DNA of 64,000 bases, from the NCBI GenBank assembly GCA_029216955.1, contig JANAVB010023997.1:1431194-1495193 (forward strand). The letters are read 5' to 3'. The DNA is from Iris pallida (taxonomy: Eukaryota > Streptophyta > Magnoliopsida > Asparagales > Iridaceae). The position numbers were made by a program, and so were the translations under genes. The notes beneath the pieces are model-generated. The model saw nothing but the letters and a program-made list of their open reading frames with translations, was not told the DNA's origin and did no database searches. Positions 13,621-25,486 of this stretch are shown here, in pieces; the first letter of the stretch is position 1; the number at the start of each line of letters is the position of its first letter.

Positions 13621-15267
13621 TTACTTGAACCTACTAATTATCGCTGCTGGGCCAAAGATGGCCAGGTCACCTATGATGGGGTTGCTGGAGTTGATGGGTG
13701 AAGCTGCCACGCTCGAAGGGGTTACCGGAATCTGCTGCGGCTCCCGATCGCTACTAGAAAGATCTTCGGCTATCTGGGAGTCTGTAGCGATCTTCTCACA
13801 CTCTGTGGGAGGGGGAGGATTCACCTGGTTGTCTTCAGGTGAGATAGTTGAGAGGGTGTCGAACTTGTTGTTGAGGAGGATGTCTGGGGCTTGTAGGTGA
13901 TAATAGCTGTGCTTGACGGGGGTGATCGCCAGGACTAGGAGGAGTGTCGATGTCCTCGAAGTAGGTATGAGAGTTAGGGAGGGGGAGAATTGGACCTTTG
14001 TGGGTAGTTTGGTCCACCTTCGATAGTTACGACTTTCTTGGTGCTTTTTTCTTGAGCTCCGGGTGTGCTCTAAAGCAGTACTGTGTGGAGTGGACTTTCA
14101 TCTGACAGTGCTTGAGAAAATAATATTGTTGTCATATGCCAGCGTCTAGTAGATCGTTTGTCCCCCGAGCTCAAGCTAAATTTGGGCAGGAGGGTCAGTG
14201 GACAGATCGTGTTCCACATAAATCTTCGTGTAGTTACCCTTGGAGAGGTTACGGGTTTCTTCAGCAATAGCTACGAGAGTCCCGAAGGAGCTAGCGATCC
14301 TCTTGAGTGTGGTCGGGGCGAAGCAGACAAGGGAAAGGTTGGGGAGGGTGATCCACGCTGAGATAATCGGAGAGTTGACTTTGGAGTTGAAGCCGGGGGA
14401 CCTTTTGATGATTTTGATGCCATGGCCGTCAATGCTGAAGGTGCCTTTCGCCCAGACTTTAATGTAGTCAGAGTCGGATGAAAGGTGAAGGAACATGTGC
14501 TTGGGATCCAAGGGCGCGACCCTGTAAACTGCTGAGAGGCCCCAACCGGTGATAGCTTCTCGAGCTTTGTTGATCTTCGAACACCCCGCGGAGAACTTTA
14601 GGACGAACGTCTTCGCAAAGGTGGAAGAGAGGGAGGAAATCTCTTCAGAGGAGAAAGGAACTCGTAGAGGATGTTCGTCGCTAGTGGACGGGAACTCGAT
14701 GTCTAGGAGCTCGATATTCTCAGTCGGGAGAGGACGGACTGTCCCACGGTCCGGACGCAGGATCTCCGCGAAGGAGGGGCCGATGGGGGGGTCGCAACGA
14801 GAGATGGGGGGGTCTATCCCGGCTGTGAGGGGGGAGTGGTCTGGGGCAGGGGGAACGACCGAAGCACCGCTCGTCGAGGGCGACGAAACCGAGCGCAAGG
14901 GTGTGGAGAGGGGCATGGAAGGTGCCGAGCAGCTAGCCCCAGCTCCGACGGCTACAGATGAATGGGGGTCGCCTTGAGCGGAGGAGGAGGAACCCAGTGG
15001 ATGACCTTGGGCGCATGCGTGAGAGGAAGAGGGTGCATGACCTATGGAAGTGGGCGCATAACCGCCTACAGAGGGCACGAGGTCCTGAGGGGGAGTCCCC
15101 CCTTGGCCGGATGGAGAGGCATACGCGGGGAGGTGGGCGCATATGCCAGAAGCGTCCGCGGGGGGGGTGGGCGCATAAGCCAGACATGGGCGCATAGCGA
15201 CCTGCGGCAGAGGCTTGCGTCCACAGAAGGCGCATAGGCTCCCGAGAAGCCAAGCCACGGGGTGCAT
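13621..15267 (-). pseudogene. LINE ORF1 (gag-like, DUF4283) pseudogene, copy B
   Basis: The open part, 14176-15267, codes 363 residues. About 170 residues are rich in Pro, Ser and Ala. Then come FAEILRPDR and a DUF4283-like core around residues 215-350 with YRVAPLDPKHMFLHLS, ITLPNLSLVCF, LKRIASSFGTLVAIAEETRN and GNYTKIYVEHDLS. Downstream a frameshift leads to the Cys/His remnant and CFRAHPELKKK. The tail in another frame ends FGPAAIISRFK at 13621. The ATG at 15267 is the first of the long frame; the true start may be upstream, where GC-rich sequence continues to 15830. Confidence 0.75.
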
Positions 15268-15833
15268 ACCCTCTCCGAGAACGTAAGGGGCATGCGCGCA
15301 AGCTCACACCACCACGGGGGAGCACGGGAGATTCGAATTTCAAAAAGGGCTGCAGGCGGGAACTGTGGGTTGGGTTGTATCGATACCCCAGACGCAGGGG
15401 CCAGCTGCGGCCGGGCAAGACGACGGCGCATCATGCCGCTGGTGGGGAGGGGCAGCGCCGAGGGTGACCGCGGCCAACGGAGCGGAGGGGCCAAGCGCGG
15501 GGGTTCCAGGCAGCATCTGCCAGGCTCCGTAGGCTGGCAAAGGTTAGCCGTCGCACTCTCGTCCGCCGCATTCGAGCCGAGGGTGGAAGGGAGGAGGGGC
15601 CAGCGGAGCTTGGGGTCTACACCGGTGGGGGCGAGTCCAACCAGGGAGAGGTGAGCGTGCGTCCATTCGGGTAACGGCCGGGAGAGGCGAGGCTCGCCGC
15701 GGAGGACAGGGGCGCGGGGAGGGCAGCGACGAGCGGCCGGGGACGCTCGGCCTCACCGCCGGTAGCGCGCGAGGGGGGGAGGGATCATGCAGGCATCGGA
15801 GGAGAGCGGGGGGAAGCTGAAAATCCCTTTCTT

Positions 15834-15835
<2 letters not shown>

Positions 15836-15891
<56 letters not shown>
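15836..15891. repeat. (TA)n array at the 5' side of LINE copy B
   Basis: About 55 bp of TA dinucleotides border the 5' end of the minus-strand LINE. The LINE's 3' end at 9692 also abuts TA, so like copy A it is TA-flanked on both sides. Confidence 0.95.
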
Positions 15892-15894
<3 letters not shown>

Positions 15895-15897
15895 ATA

Positions 15898-15960
15898 CAT
15901 GCCTCACCATTACCACTACATCCCTAGACTAGTGGCAGTGGTGAGGCATACGGGTATGGT
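15898..15960. repeat. Hairpin / SINE-like head fragment
   Basis: TGCCTCACCATTACCACTA and TAGTGGCAGTGGTGAGGCA form the two arms of an imperfect hairpin. The right arm and the preceding CCCTAGACTAG match the beginning of the SINE-like fragment at 9519-9547. It is probably a truncated relative beside a (TA)n array. Confidence 0.5.
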
Positions 15961-18900
15961 GAGTGATTTCAAGATGCAATTTTCTTTTTTTTCTACTTGA
16001 GTTTGGTGTGAGAGTTGAATCTTTGGGCAAATGATTCAGCATTGTTTATTCAATCTTGTAATTTTACTTGAGGTTATAAAGATCAAGTGATGTAATCACG
16101 AACATATATTGTGTTTTTTCTGTCTAGGTGCTTGCATTAGACGGGTGATTGGTTATCTCAGGTGGATTGACCTAGCTTTTACTGCAATTAATTTCAGACA
16201 CGTGGTATCGAAACACGATATCGACGCCTCCGATCCAAATAATATACTGGATCTTGGGACACCCTCACTCTTCCCAAAAGCAAATGTGGTCTTGAGATTA
16301 AAGATATGTCCATCACCAAAATTGTCCTTTAAGCTAAATGGTGTCCAATCGTACCTCAATAACAGCCATGATGACTCCCATCTAGAACAAAATTGTTAAA
16401 ACAAAATATGACAATATTAACTACTGGTCAAACAAAAAACAATCTAAATATTCTTGGTCTTTGGAGGTTATTTTGCAGATGTCCCCCTCACCTGAGGCTC
16501 TTTTCTTACAACATTGACATGTTTGACTTATAAATGGATTCTCCATCTTCCCCAGATCATCAAACTTACCTTCAAGGTTACCCCTTACTCTAAAGTTGTT
16601 GATCTTCTATGAGGAAAAAAACTGGAAGGTTAATACTCTTCTAGCTTGGTTCAAGAAAATCGATTCTTTGTTCCATTGGAAAATTATAATTTCTATAAAT
16701 TATTTTTTTCCTGTATTTGAAAAGAATTGTGAAGATAAATTGAATTCTTAGGGTGAGAAGGTGGCGGGAGAACCATTTTGTCCAGTATTTTTTCATTGAT
16801 GATCATTTTTCTTTCTTTCTTTCGTATACAAACACAAGAAAGAAATAACTTTTTAAAGGCTAATTTGTGATGCATTTGTGGTACAATTATTTTCTTTTTA
16901 TTTTCGGACCAATTCAGGGTGAAAATATATTCCATGTTTGGTTTAGTTTATAAAAATTTATTCCAGAATTTGCGAATATCCGGATAAACAATTTTTCTAG
17001 AAAACATGTATATCCCCTAACAATATCTAGTTATTTATTTTTTTGGCCGGATAATTATTTTGTTGTTTTTTCCTTCTTCTTTTTTCTATATCCCCTTTAT
17101 TTATTTTTTTCTTTTTCTTGATTTTTTTATCTTTCTATTAGTTTTTAATGTTTTGTTTTTTGTCTTTTGTTTTTTGTTTTTTGTTTTTTTGGGTTGTTCA
17201 ATTTTTTTTTTCCTTTTTTTCTAATGATTTTTTTGTCTTTTTCATTTTTAAGAATGTTTCTTTTTTTTCAGTTTTTCAAGAATGAACTTTATTTTTTTTG
17301 GTTTTTTCACTTTCTTATCTTTTTCAAAAATTCAGTTTTTTATTTTTTATTTCTTGAAAATATTTCTATGTTCACCAAATATAACTTTTCTTTTAGAAAT
17401 TTTAGTTATAAGAATTTAATTTTGGACAATATTTCGCGTACCAAATACCCCCTTAACCATATCTTTCTCCCTGATATTTTGTTAGCAAAATCATCAATAC
17501 AGACATCCAAATAATGCCTTACGATGATAGTTGGGTCTGGGCTAATGATGTCCATGGACATGCATGCCACTACTCGTTTGGCATATATAACAATATGGAG
17601 GTGACCGGTAGTTGCAATTATAGCACATTAGGACGACATCTCGCTCTGAAAGAGTGTTATTAAACGCACTCTCATTTTTATTCTCTTTACCCTCATCTTT
17701 ATTTGCAGGACGTTTGACCAATTTTATTTTTCTCAATACTCTCTTCCACAACTAAATTTTAGAGAGAAAAAACTACAGCTATTTTTTTATTTTTGATTAA
17801 ATATGTAATTGATTTTCCCTTTTTGAGAGGACTAAACAATTTACAGTCTTTCTTCCTTAAACCAAAAAAAATTTATAAACCTTCTCTTAATAAACAAAAT
17901 GTCAAAACGTTATCCACAGTGAAGATAAACGACAATCTCGAAGAAGACGAGCAATGGCTATTAGAAGATTTTGAAGTTGAAAATTATAGAAATATCATCG
18001 ACAAATGTGACAAAGATAAAAAAAAAAAAAAATCTAATATGTAATTAAAAAAATTTAATTGATTTAAGAAATTAAGTAATATATTGGTAAAAAGAAGGAA
18101 GGTGAACTGAAAAAATTTATAAGATAAACTTAACAAAGTTAACATAGAAGGTAAAGTGAATAAAAGTAGAGGTGTATTTAACGATACCCAGCTGGGAATT
18201 GCTTCATAATCGCCTTAGGAATGAGTAAGCCTATGTCGTGTATGCTTTTTATTTCCAACTATTCATTCTCTACTTCCATTGGTTGGAACATGTATTACAC
18301 TGAATTAAATACCAATTTTTAGTTGTGTATGGCCAAATGCTAGTAGTTGGTTAGGCACAAATGCCAATGTTTTTTTTTTCATTCCTCTTACTACTACTAA
18401 TTTGGAATGCTAGAATAGTAAGTGGTCGAATTTTTAAAGGCACAAACATCACTACAACACACGTATTTTATATTTTCATCGTATCTTGTCCTACGCGACT
18501 GCTGATTACTAACCAAAAATATATTAGGGTAGAGAAGTGCGTACAATCACTCCTTGGAATAGGCCTAACAATTCTTGTTTAAATTGACAATTGTTGTAGT
18601 TTGAATAAAATCAAATATGGCTACCATTATCCCTATCTACAACCACATCTATTATATACCCTCTTCACATATATGTTAAAGAAAAAGCTCCAGACTATTC
18701 GATTTGGCTGATACATGTCCTAAGACATAACATGGCCATATAATGTTTTGGATTAATTAATGAGTAACTAACTTGACAATACTAAGGACTTCCACTAGCC
18801 ATTGTCAATCTCCTATCTTGTTATCATGCATAGTATCCTAAGCACAACTTGATATGTTATTCTCGTTCACTTCATTTCTATAATTTATTTATAATTTTAT

Positions 18901-19221
18901 GATGACTTTGTCGACTAGTATCAATATTTTAAATAATTTTTGATGTCAAGGTGTATCAGTGGTTCACTATCAGTGGTTCACTTCATTCATGCCTAAATCT
19001 GTTTTATTTAAAACAACTCGGGGTTATTTGGCACTCGGCAGTTACTTGAAATCCAACTAACTCCATTCCAATTGAACAACTCAACTCATTCCCAATCCCT
19101 GAAATCTAGACACATTTCCTTCATGTGAGATAACAATTCAATAACTCACAACATCGCATCCACTGGTAGCATGATGCTCATCCAACATCCAATATAACCA
19201 AATCCAACTTATCCTCATTCC
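15961..19221. other. AT-rich intergenic region, no gene recognised
   Basis: No conserved domain is visible. A frame at 16109-16399 contains LSFKLNGV, faintly like a copia gag, and TGGTATC at 16203 resembles an iMet PBS, but no LTR or further coding supports this. The segment 17090-17350 is almost pure pyrimidine with T runs, and frames through it are low-complexity. A minus-strand frame at 17542-17751 has two CxxC-like pairs but no family match. A Lys-rich frame at 17793-18044 is also unrecognised. Confidence 0.5.
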
Positions 19222-19226
19222 AAATT
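19222..19226. repeat. 5-bp target-site duplication (left), copia element
   Basis: CAAAT precedes the left LTR and the identical CAAAT at 26729-26733 follows the right LTR. This fixes both borders of the insertion. Confidence 0.9.
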
Positions 19227-20453
19227 GTTATAGCCGGGAACGTCGGGGCACGCTATTCGATGGAAAATACAGAAACTGAAACAGTTGTAAAGACAACGTT
19301 TCAAATGCAATTCCTTAAAGAAGGTTTTGCAACAGAGATCCAGAAGGATTCTGCAAATTACGAGATCTAAAAAGATATCGTAATACACGAATAATCTAAA
19401 GAGATTTTCGTGATCGTAGCAAACTGGCAGTAGTGCCTTCTAAAAAGAAGATACTGACAGAACTGCTAAAGGCAACAGAAGGATGACAGGCGAGAGATGG
19501 AAATGCTGGGATGAATTATCACCGTTGCTCAAAGCTTTATTCGTCCTCTTCGAACACTTCCAGGAACCAGCAAGGTTGACGGAAAACCTTGGAACACTCC
19601 TGCTCTTCTGACTCCTCGGAAGACGGTGAACTCCTCTGGCAATGGCTCTACTCTTCTCTCTCTGTTTGAAGTAACAGAACCCACGCGTACTAAAAAGTAC
19701 TAGTGTTTGTGTTAAAGAACACGCTCACTACTCTGTTGTGTTAAAGAACACTTAGAGTTTTTTTCCTTGGAATTCTGATTACTACTACCCTCAGAGAGAG
19801 GAGAGAACCTGCATATATAGCCCACGGGGCGGTTGCCAAGCAGTTGCCTGAACTTCAGGGTAGTGGCAGAACCACTCCTGAACGTGCAGCAACTGCTGCA
19901 ACCGTTTCCGCTCTAATATGCAGCCAGCCATACGCACATACACGGACACGCGGGTACGCGGGTTCGCGGGTTCGCTGCGTACGCTGCCATATGCTACCAT
20001 ACGCTGCCTTACGCTGCCTTATGCTGCCATATGCAGCCGTATGCAACCGTATGTTGCGTATACGCGTATTAGCGTTACTTATGCGTACTTTGCGACGAAG
20101 CTGACATGCTAAGTGCAAAGTGCGCCAACAAAACGCCACATTACGCCTCATGAGCTCGAGCTCGAGCCCGAGTCCGAGCCCGAGCCCGAGTCCGAGTCCG
20201 AGTCCGAGTCCGAGTCGCTAAGCTCCTACGGAGCTTAGCTCCATGGAAATAAATTTCCAAGAGCAAAAAGCTTACAGCTTCTTAATTGTTGATTAAGCCT
20301 TTATACCATTAATAATTAATCCCACATGGCACACACCCATGTGCACTACATGTGCATCTCCATAAAGAGAAAAGACTCATACATGTGGAGATACACGTTC
20401 CTTTCTAGCCGATGTGGGACTAAAAACCAAAACAAAAGGATACAAATCCAACA
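19227..20453 (-). repeat. 3' LTR of the copia element (1227 bp)
   Basis: It matches 25487-26728 nearly throughout. Visible differences include single-base changes in the first 120 bases, a shorter GAG(C/T)CC array at about 20150-20216, and about 24 extra bases near 20294-20318 that the other LTR lacks. A TATA-like sequence lies at 19812-19819. A hairpin TAAGCTCC-TAC-GGAGCTTA lies at about 20219-20237. Confidence 0.93.
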
Positions 20454-20466
20454 ATCCTCCACATAT
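20454..20466 (-). other. Polypurine tract of the copia element
   Basis: On the - strand ATGTGGAGGAT lies immediately before the 3' LTR (TGTTGG). This is the usual form and position of a copia polypurine tract, the primer for plus-strand DNA synthesis. Confidence 0.7.
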
Positions 20467-20779
20467 CTCTATATATATGAGTACGAGTGTTCCCCACAGT
20501 AACTGTCCATTATGCTTTTAGGATAGATGCCACTTAAGACTTGAATCTTCCCACGTGAGTCAAACAACAGACTAAAAATACAAGAATGGACTAAACCTTG
20601 AATTCTGCATCATAGCTGAAATTCTCCCCACTCACATAATGTAGTTACATGTGCCTTTGGCTACACATTAAAGGCCCTGTGCCAGCCTGGTTTCAGTATA
20701 TAATTTTGGGTGTCTACAAGTTTATCCTCAAGAGACGGCCTGATATCTCTGTCATACACTATATGTGAGTTCATTATAA

Positions 20780-21290
20780 AGAGACATGGCATGAAGCGCT
20801 TTGCGCTTCCCTTGCGGTGCTACGCCGCTATGACATGGCTTAAAGCCGAGGCCTTACCCCGTACCGGGAACCTCATCGTAGTGTCATACTACAGTAGCAT
20901 GAGGCAACCGCCTCTTTGTAGTGCCAAACTACCCAGCATGAAGCCTTAGGCTCCTTTGCGGTGTTACGCCGCAACGACATGGCTTACAAGGCCGAGGCTT
21001 TATCCCTAACCGGGTACCTCATGGTGGTGTCGTACCACTGTAACATGAGAAACTCCTCCTCTTTGTATTGCTGACTACACCCCTCTTTATATTTAATATA
21101 CAGCATTAGGCTAACTGCCTATTTGCGGTGCTACGCCGCTGTGACTTGGCCTGCAAAGCCGAGGCTTTATCCTATTCCTGGGCAGCACCCCACATATAGG
21201 AACCTCATTGTGGAGTCACCCCACTGTAGCATGGAGTTTCACTCCTTGTAGTGCTGCTCTACCGTGCTTTCTGTAAAGCACTCCAGGCAT
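20780..21290 (-). repeat. Three divergent tandem units in the copia 3' non-coding region
   Basis: Units start near 20790, 20940 and 21105, with a period of about 145-167 bp. Each contains GCGGTGNTACGCCGC (20814-20828, 20958-20972, 21125-21139), then GACATGGC- or GACTTGGC-type sequence and GCCGAGG. A small hairpin follows (20878-20892, 21024-21038, 21210-21224) and then a second one (for example 20918-20932 and 21248-21262). No long open frame runs through the block. It lies between the end of pol and the 3' LTR, where copia elements normally have only short sequence. Confidence 0.8.
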
Positions 21291-21540
21291 TCACTCTGCC
21301 TGAGAACTCATTAAGGCAATTAAGCCAACCTTCCTACAGGAACCGTTTTCCACAGAAAACAATAGTAGACAATAGTGGTTATAGGTCCGTAGCCTCTCCA
21401 TGCCCATTAGAACATGTACCCACCGTTTCTGATATTCTTCCGATTAGTGGTCCTCCCTTGAACCAAAAGCTAGATGCCTAGTAGATAAATCTTTGAACTA
21501 TTAGCATAAAACTTTATGGTAGGAAAACAAAAATCCAATA

Positions 21541-24500
21541 TCAGAATGCCTTCAAGCCCATTTTACAAGCTGTGTCATTGATCAGCTGGCGCTTGAGGCC
21601 CTTGGTGAACGGATCCGCCAGGTTCTCCTGACTCCGAACATCAATTACTGCAATAACACCTCTCTTGATAAGATCGTGTACTGCCCTGTGCTTCAACCGC
21701 ACAGTCCTCTTCTTCCCGTTGAAGAGGTCATTTGATGCCACCGCTGCAGTCGCCTGGTTGTCGCAGTATATCGGTATCGCTGGTATTTGCGATCCAACTA
21801 ATGGAAGATCATACATAAGCTCCCAAAGCCATTCTGCTTCCTCGGCTGCGGTATCTAGTGCAAAGAACTCAGATTCCATAGATGACCGCGAGAGCATAGT
21901 CTGCTTCTTCGATTTCCACGATATAGCAGCTCCACCCATTGTGAAAATATATCCACCTGTGGACCTCTCGCTCTCCACCTCTGAGCACCAACTGGCATCA
22001 CTGAAGCCTTCCACTACCGACGGATATCCGCTGTAGTACAATGCATATGTCTGAGTCTTCTTGAGATATCTCATAACCCGTTTCACAGCTTTCCAGTGTT
22101 CAGCACCTGGGTTGCTCGTGAAACGACTCAGCATTCCCACGACGAAAGCTATGTCAGGCCTTGTGGCAGTTGTAGCATACATCAAACTTTCCATTACGCT
22201 TGCATACTCCAGCTGCCTGATGCTTTCCCCTGAATTAGGCTTCAGCTTCATATCACACCTGTACGGCGTATCGATCCCTGGAAGATCCCGATACCCATAA
22301 CGAGTGATCATTTTCTCAATATAATGAGACTGTGACAGCGCTAGTCCAGTGTCTGTCCGGATGATCTTGATCCCTAAGATCACATCAGCTTTCCCCAAGT
22401 CCTTCATACTGAACTTGCTTGAGATGAATTTTTTTGTCTCCGTGACATAGTTAATATCCGTACCTAGGATAAGCATGTCGTCCACGTACAGACAAACGAT
22501 CACACCTCTTCCATCAGCGAACTTCGTGTACACACACTTGTCCGTATCGCTGACCATGTAGCCATTTGACCTTATAACTTTGTCAAATTTTTCATGCCAC
22601 ATCTTGGGAGCCTGTTTAAGACCGTACAAAGATTTCACCAACTTGCAGACTTTGTCTTCAAGACCCCTGATGACAAATCCCTCTGGCTGTTGCATGTAAA
22701 TCTCTTCGATCAGCTCGCCATTTAGGAAAGTCGTATTCACATCCATCTGATGTATCACCATTTTATGTATTACTGCGAGAGCAATCAACATTCTGATAGT
22801 GGTCATCCGGGCTACTGGAGCATACGTGTCAAAATAATCAATCCCCTGCTTCTGAAAAAACTACTTGGCTACCAACCTAGCCTTGAACTTGTCAATAGTT
22901 CCGTCTGCTTTCATCTTCTTCTTGAAGATCCATTTGCATCCGATGGGTTTTGCTCCTTCAGAAAGATCAACCAACACCCAAGTGTTATTTGAGGTGATGG
23001 AATCAATCTCATTGTCAAACGCCTCCTTCCAGAAAACTGCGTCTCTGGTCTTCATCGCCTCATCATAGGTAAGCGGATCTGCTTCCACATGATAGGTGAC
23101 AAAGTCACTTCCGAAGTCCTTCGGCCTCCTCACACGCTTAGCTGACGGCTTAGCTTGTTCTAGTTCAACCGTTGTATCAACAACAACATCTTCTTGGACC
23201 ACATCTTCATTGAAGACTTCAGTCTCTTGTGCACCCTCATTATTCTCCGGAACATCCGGAAGAACAATATTCTTGTGCCTTGCAAACTTGTCTTCAAAAT
23301 ATTCTGCATCGCGAGATTCAATGATATGATTTGACTCAATATCAAGAAATCTTCGAGCATCACTCTTCTCGGCATACCCCAAGAAGATCGTCTTTGTAGT
23401 CCTTGTCCCAAGCTTCTGAATCTTTAGATCTGGAAGCTTGACATACGCCAGACACTCCCACACTCGAATGACATTCAAGTTAGGTCTGACCTTGAACCAG
23501 AGTTCATGAGGAGTAACGTCTGAAGTTGCATGAGGCACTCTATTTAGAATAAAAGTGGCCGTCAATACAGCTTCTCTCCAGTAGCACTTAGGAAGGCCAG
23601 CAGTCAACAACATTGAATTTATCATTTCTGTCAACGTCCTGTTCTTCCTTTCAGCTACTCCGTTTGATTGAGGAGAGTACGGAGCCGTAGTCTCATTGAC
23701 AATTCCATGTTCCTTACAGAATGATGCGAATTCATGAGACCTGTACTCCCCACCTCGATCACTTCTTATCATTTTGAGTTGTTGTCCAGTCTGCCGCTCA
23801 GCTTCAGCTCTGAACTCCTTGAACTTCTCGAATGCTTCGTCTTTAGCCTTCAGCAAGTAGACGAACGCATACTTTGAGAAGTCATCGATGAAGGTTATGA
23901 AATACTTCATCCCGGCCTTTGTAGAGAACTATTTGAAGTCACAGATATCGGAGTGAACCAACTCCAGAAGATCTGTACTTCGATTAACCCGAGGAAAGGG
24001 TTTCCTTGTGATCTTCGTTTGAGCACAAACTTCACATTTCTCTACCTTACCCCCACATTTGGAGATAAGTCCTAGACTAGACATTCTGTTTATTCGTTTA
24101 CAATAAACATGTCCTAGCCTATTATGCCACAACTCAAGAGTATAAGCAGAATGAGTGACTTCATTAATTACATTAATTACATTGGACTGATTTACAAGCT
24201 GAATCTTGAACATTCCTTCGGTATAAAAAGCTTTCCCGAAATATGTTCCCTTGATAGACATCACCATCTGGCCAGCATTGATGTCCATCATGAGGCCTGC
24301 ATTGCAGAGTAGGCCTCCCGAGACCAGGTTCTTGGCGATAGCAGGTACGTGCTTTACGCCTTGAAGCATCAGAGACTTCCCCGAAGTCAGCTTCAACACC
24401 ACCGTCCCGATCCCGAGCACTTCAGCTTGTGCTTGGTTCGCCATCATAACCACTTTAGAAGTAGGTGTATAGGTGGTGAACCACTCCTTACTGGAGCAGA

Positions 24501-25464
24501 CATGGCAGGAGGCTCCAGTATCTACCCACCAGTCAGAGTCAGTCCTTACTGCATCAACCTGTGCAATCATAGCAATTACGTCAGTGATCATAGATACCTT
24601 ACTAGGCTCTCCTTCCTCTGATTGCTTGGTCTTTGCTTTACACTCATTCTTAAAGTGGCCCTTCTTGCCACACTTGAAGCAAGGCATTTCTGACTTTGGC
24701 TTCTTTTTCTTGATAGAAGTTCCATTGACTTTTAGATTGTCAGGGTTCTTTTTCTTGCTGTGGAAAGCTGCCTGCTTTTCCTTTGGTTCCTTGGTCTGAA
24801 CCAGATTGGCGTTAGCCAATTGCTTGGACAGTGTGTCCACCTTCAGTTGAGTCCGCATCTGGTCCTCAACATAGATTTTCTGTAGGAGATCTTCAAGGGT
24901 GATCTCCAACTTCTTCCTATGCATGTTTGCATAGAACTTGCTCCATCCAGCGGGGAGCTTTGAGACAATCCCTCCAACAACAAACTTGTCGGGGAGGGGC
25001 ATCGCCTCGTCTTCCAGCTTCTGTCGCAGTTTTAGGAACTCCTTTACCTGCGGCAGCATAGACTTTTCGTCCTCAAAGAACCACTTGTGATATTTTTCAA
25101 CCACAAATATTTTACTGCGGTTCTTGTCTTCTTCGTAGAGTTTTTCTAGAGACTCCCATATGTCTCTAGCGATATTCTTCTTAGAATAGGATTCTGCTAG
25201 GGAATCCTCCATAGCATTCAGGATAAGCAACCTGCAAATGCTATTCTCCCTTCTCCACTTGGCCTGAAGTTTAGTAGCCGCAGAGATTGCGGCAGCAGAC
25301 CCAGTATCTGGAACGGTAGGTTTCTCTTCAAGAAGCACGTGATCCACGTCTCTGAGTTGAAGAGTGAGATAAACCTTCCTCTTCCAGACTTGATAATGCT
25401 CTCCATCAAACTTCTCTAACTTACAGAAGTCAGTGTTTAGGAGTGAAGCATTAATGTTTTCCAT
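21541..25464 (-). pseudogene. Copia gag-pol polyprotein, two nonsense codons
   Basis: One frame of about 1307 codons that would give capsid, protease, integrase, reverse transcriptase and RNase H. It starts MENINASLLNTDF, 22 bases after the 5' LTR. The gag domain occupies roughly residues 1-250. A zinc knuckle CFKCGKKGHFKNEC lies near 260, and the protease WWVDTGAS near 314. The integrase zinc-binding part (LWHNRLGH, CEVCAQTK) lies near 445-490. The D-D-E core includes HSDICDF, IRSDRGGEY and QSNGVAERKN, the last near residue 603. The RT has YVDDMLILG near 993. RNase H has SDASW near 1156 plus MESEF and YCDNQ. TAG codons at 23929-23931 (after ICDF-K) and 22861-22863 (after KARLVAK) are the only breaks I see. 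All other motifs look intact. Confidence 0.93.
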
Positions 25465-25486
25465 CGTAGCAATAAAGCTTTGAGAT
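25465..25486 (-). other. Leader and degenerate primer-binding site, copia element
   Basis: Only 22 bases separate the 5' LTR from the gag ATG. On the - strand they start ATCTCAAAGCTTTA. This looks like the iMet PBS TGGTATCAGAGC without its first bases, but the match is poor. No clean PBS is visible. Confidence 0.4.

Larger units (their letters stand above)
9692..15835 (-). mobile_element. Degenerate L1-type LINE, copy B
   Basis: A second, longer-preserved copy of the same LINE family, inverted relative to the one at 2411-8584. Reading the - strand, ORF1 (DUF4283) comes first, then ORF2 (endonuclease, RT, zf-RVT). The 3' UTR has TACTTGTATAGGCTCCGACA and ends GTATGTTCCCGA, then (TA)n. The 5' end also abuts (TA)n at 15836. 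The 3' UTR resembles copy A (CTTGTAAAGGCTTCGGCA), which confirms the family link. It is frameshifted and inactive. Confidence 0.9.

Noticed and set aside
16203..16399. TGGTATC (PBS-like) followed by LSFKLNGV (copia gag-like)
   Set aside because: The PBS match stops after seven bases, no LTR is found nearby and no further gag-pol follows.
17167..17514. 115-codon Phe-rich frame on the + strand
   Set aside because: It is made of T runs in a low-complexity region and has no domain or conservation signal.
17542..17751. Minus-strand frame with CxxC pairs resembling a small zinc finger
   Set aside because: Only 69 codons, no recognisable fold, no neighbours or introns supporting a gene.
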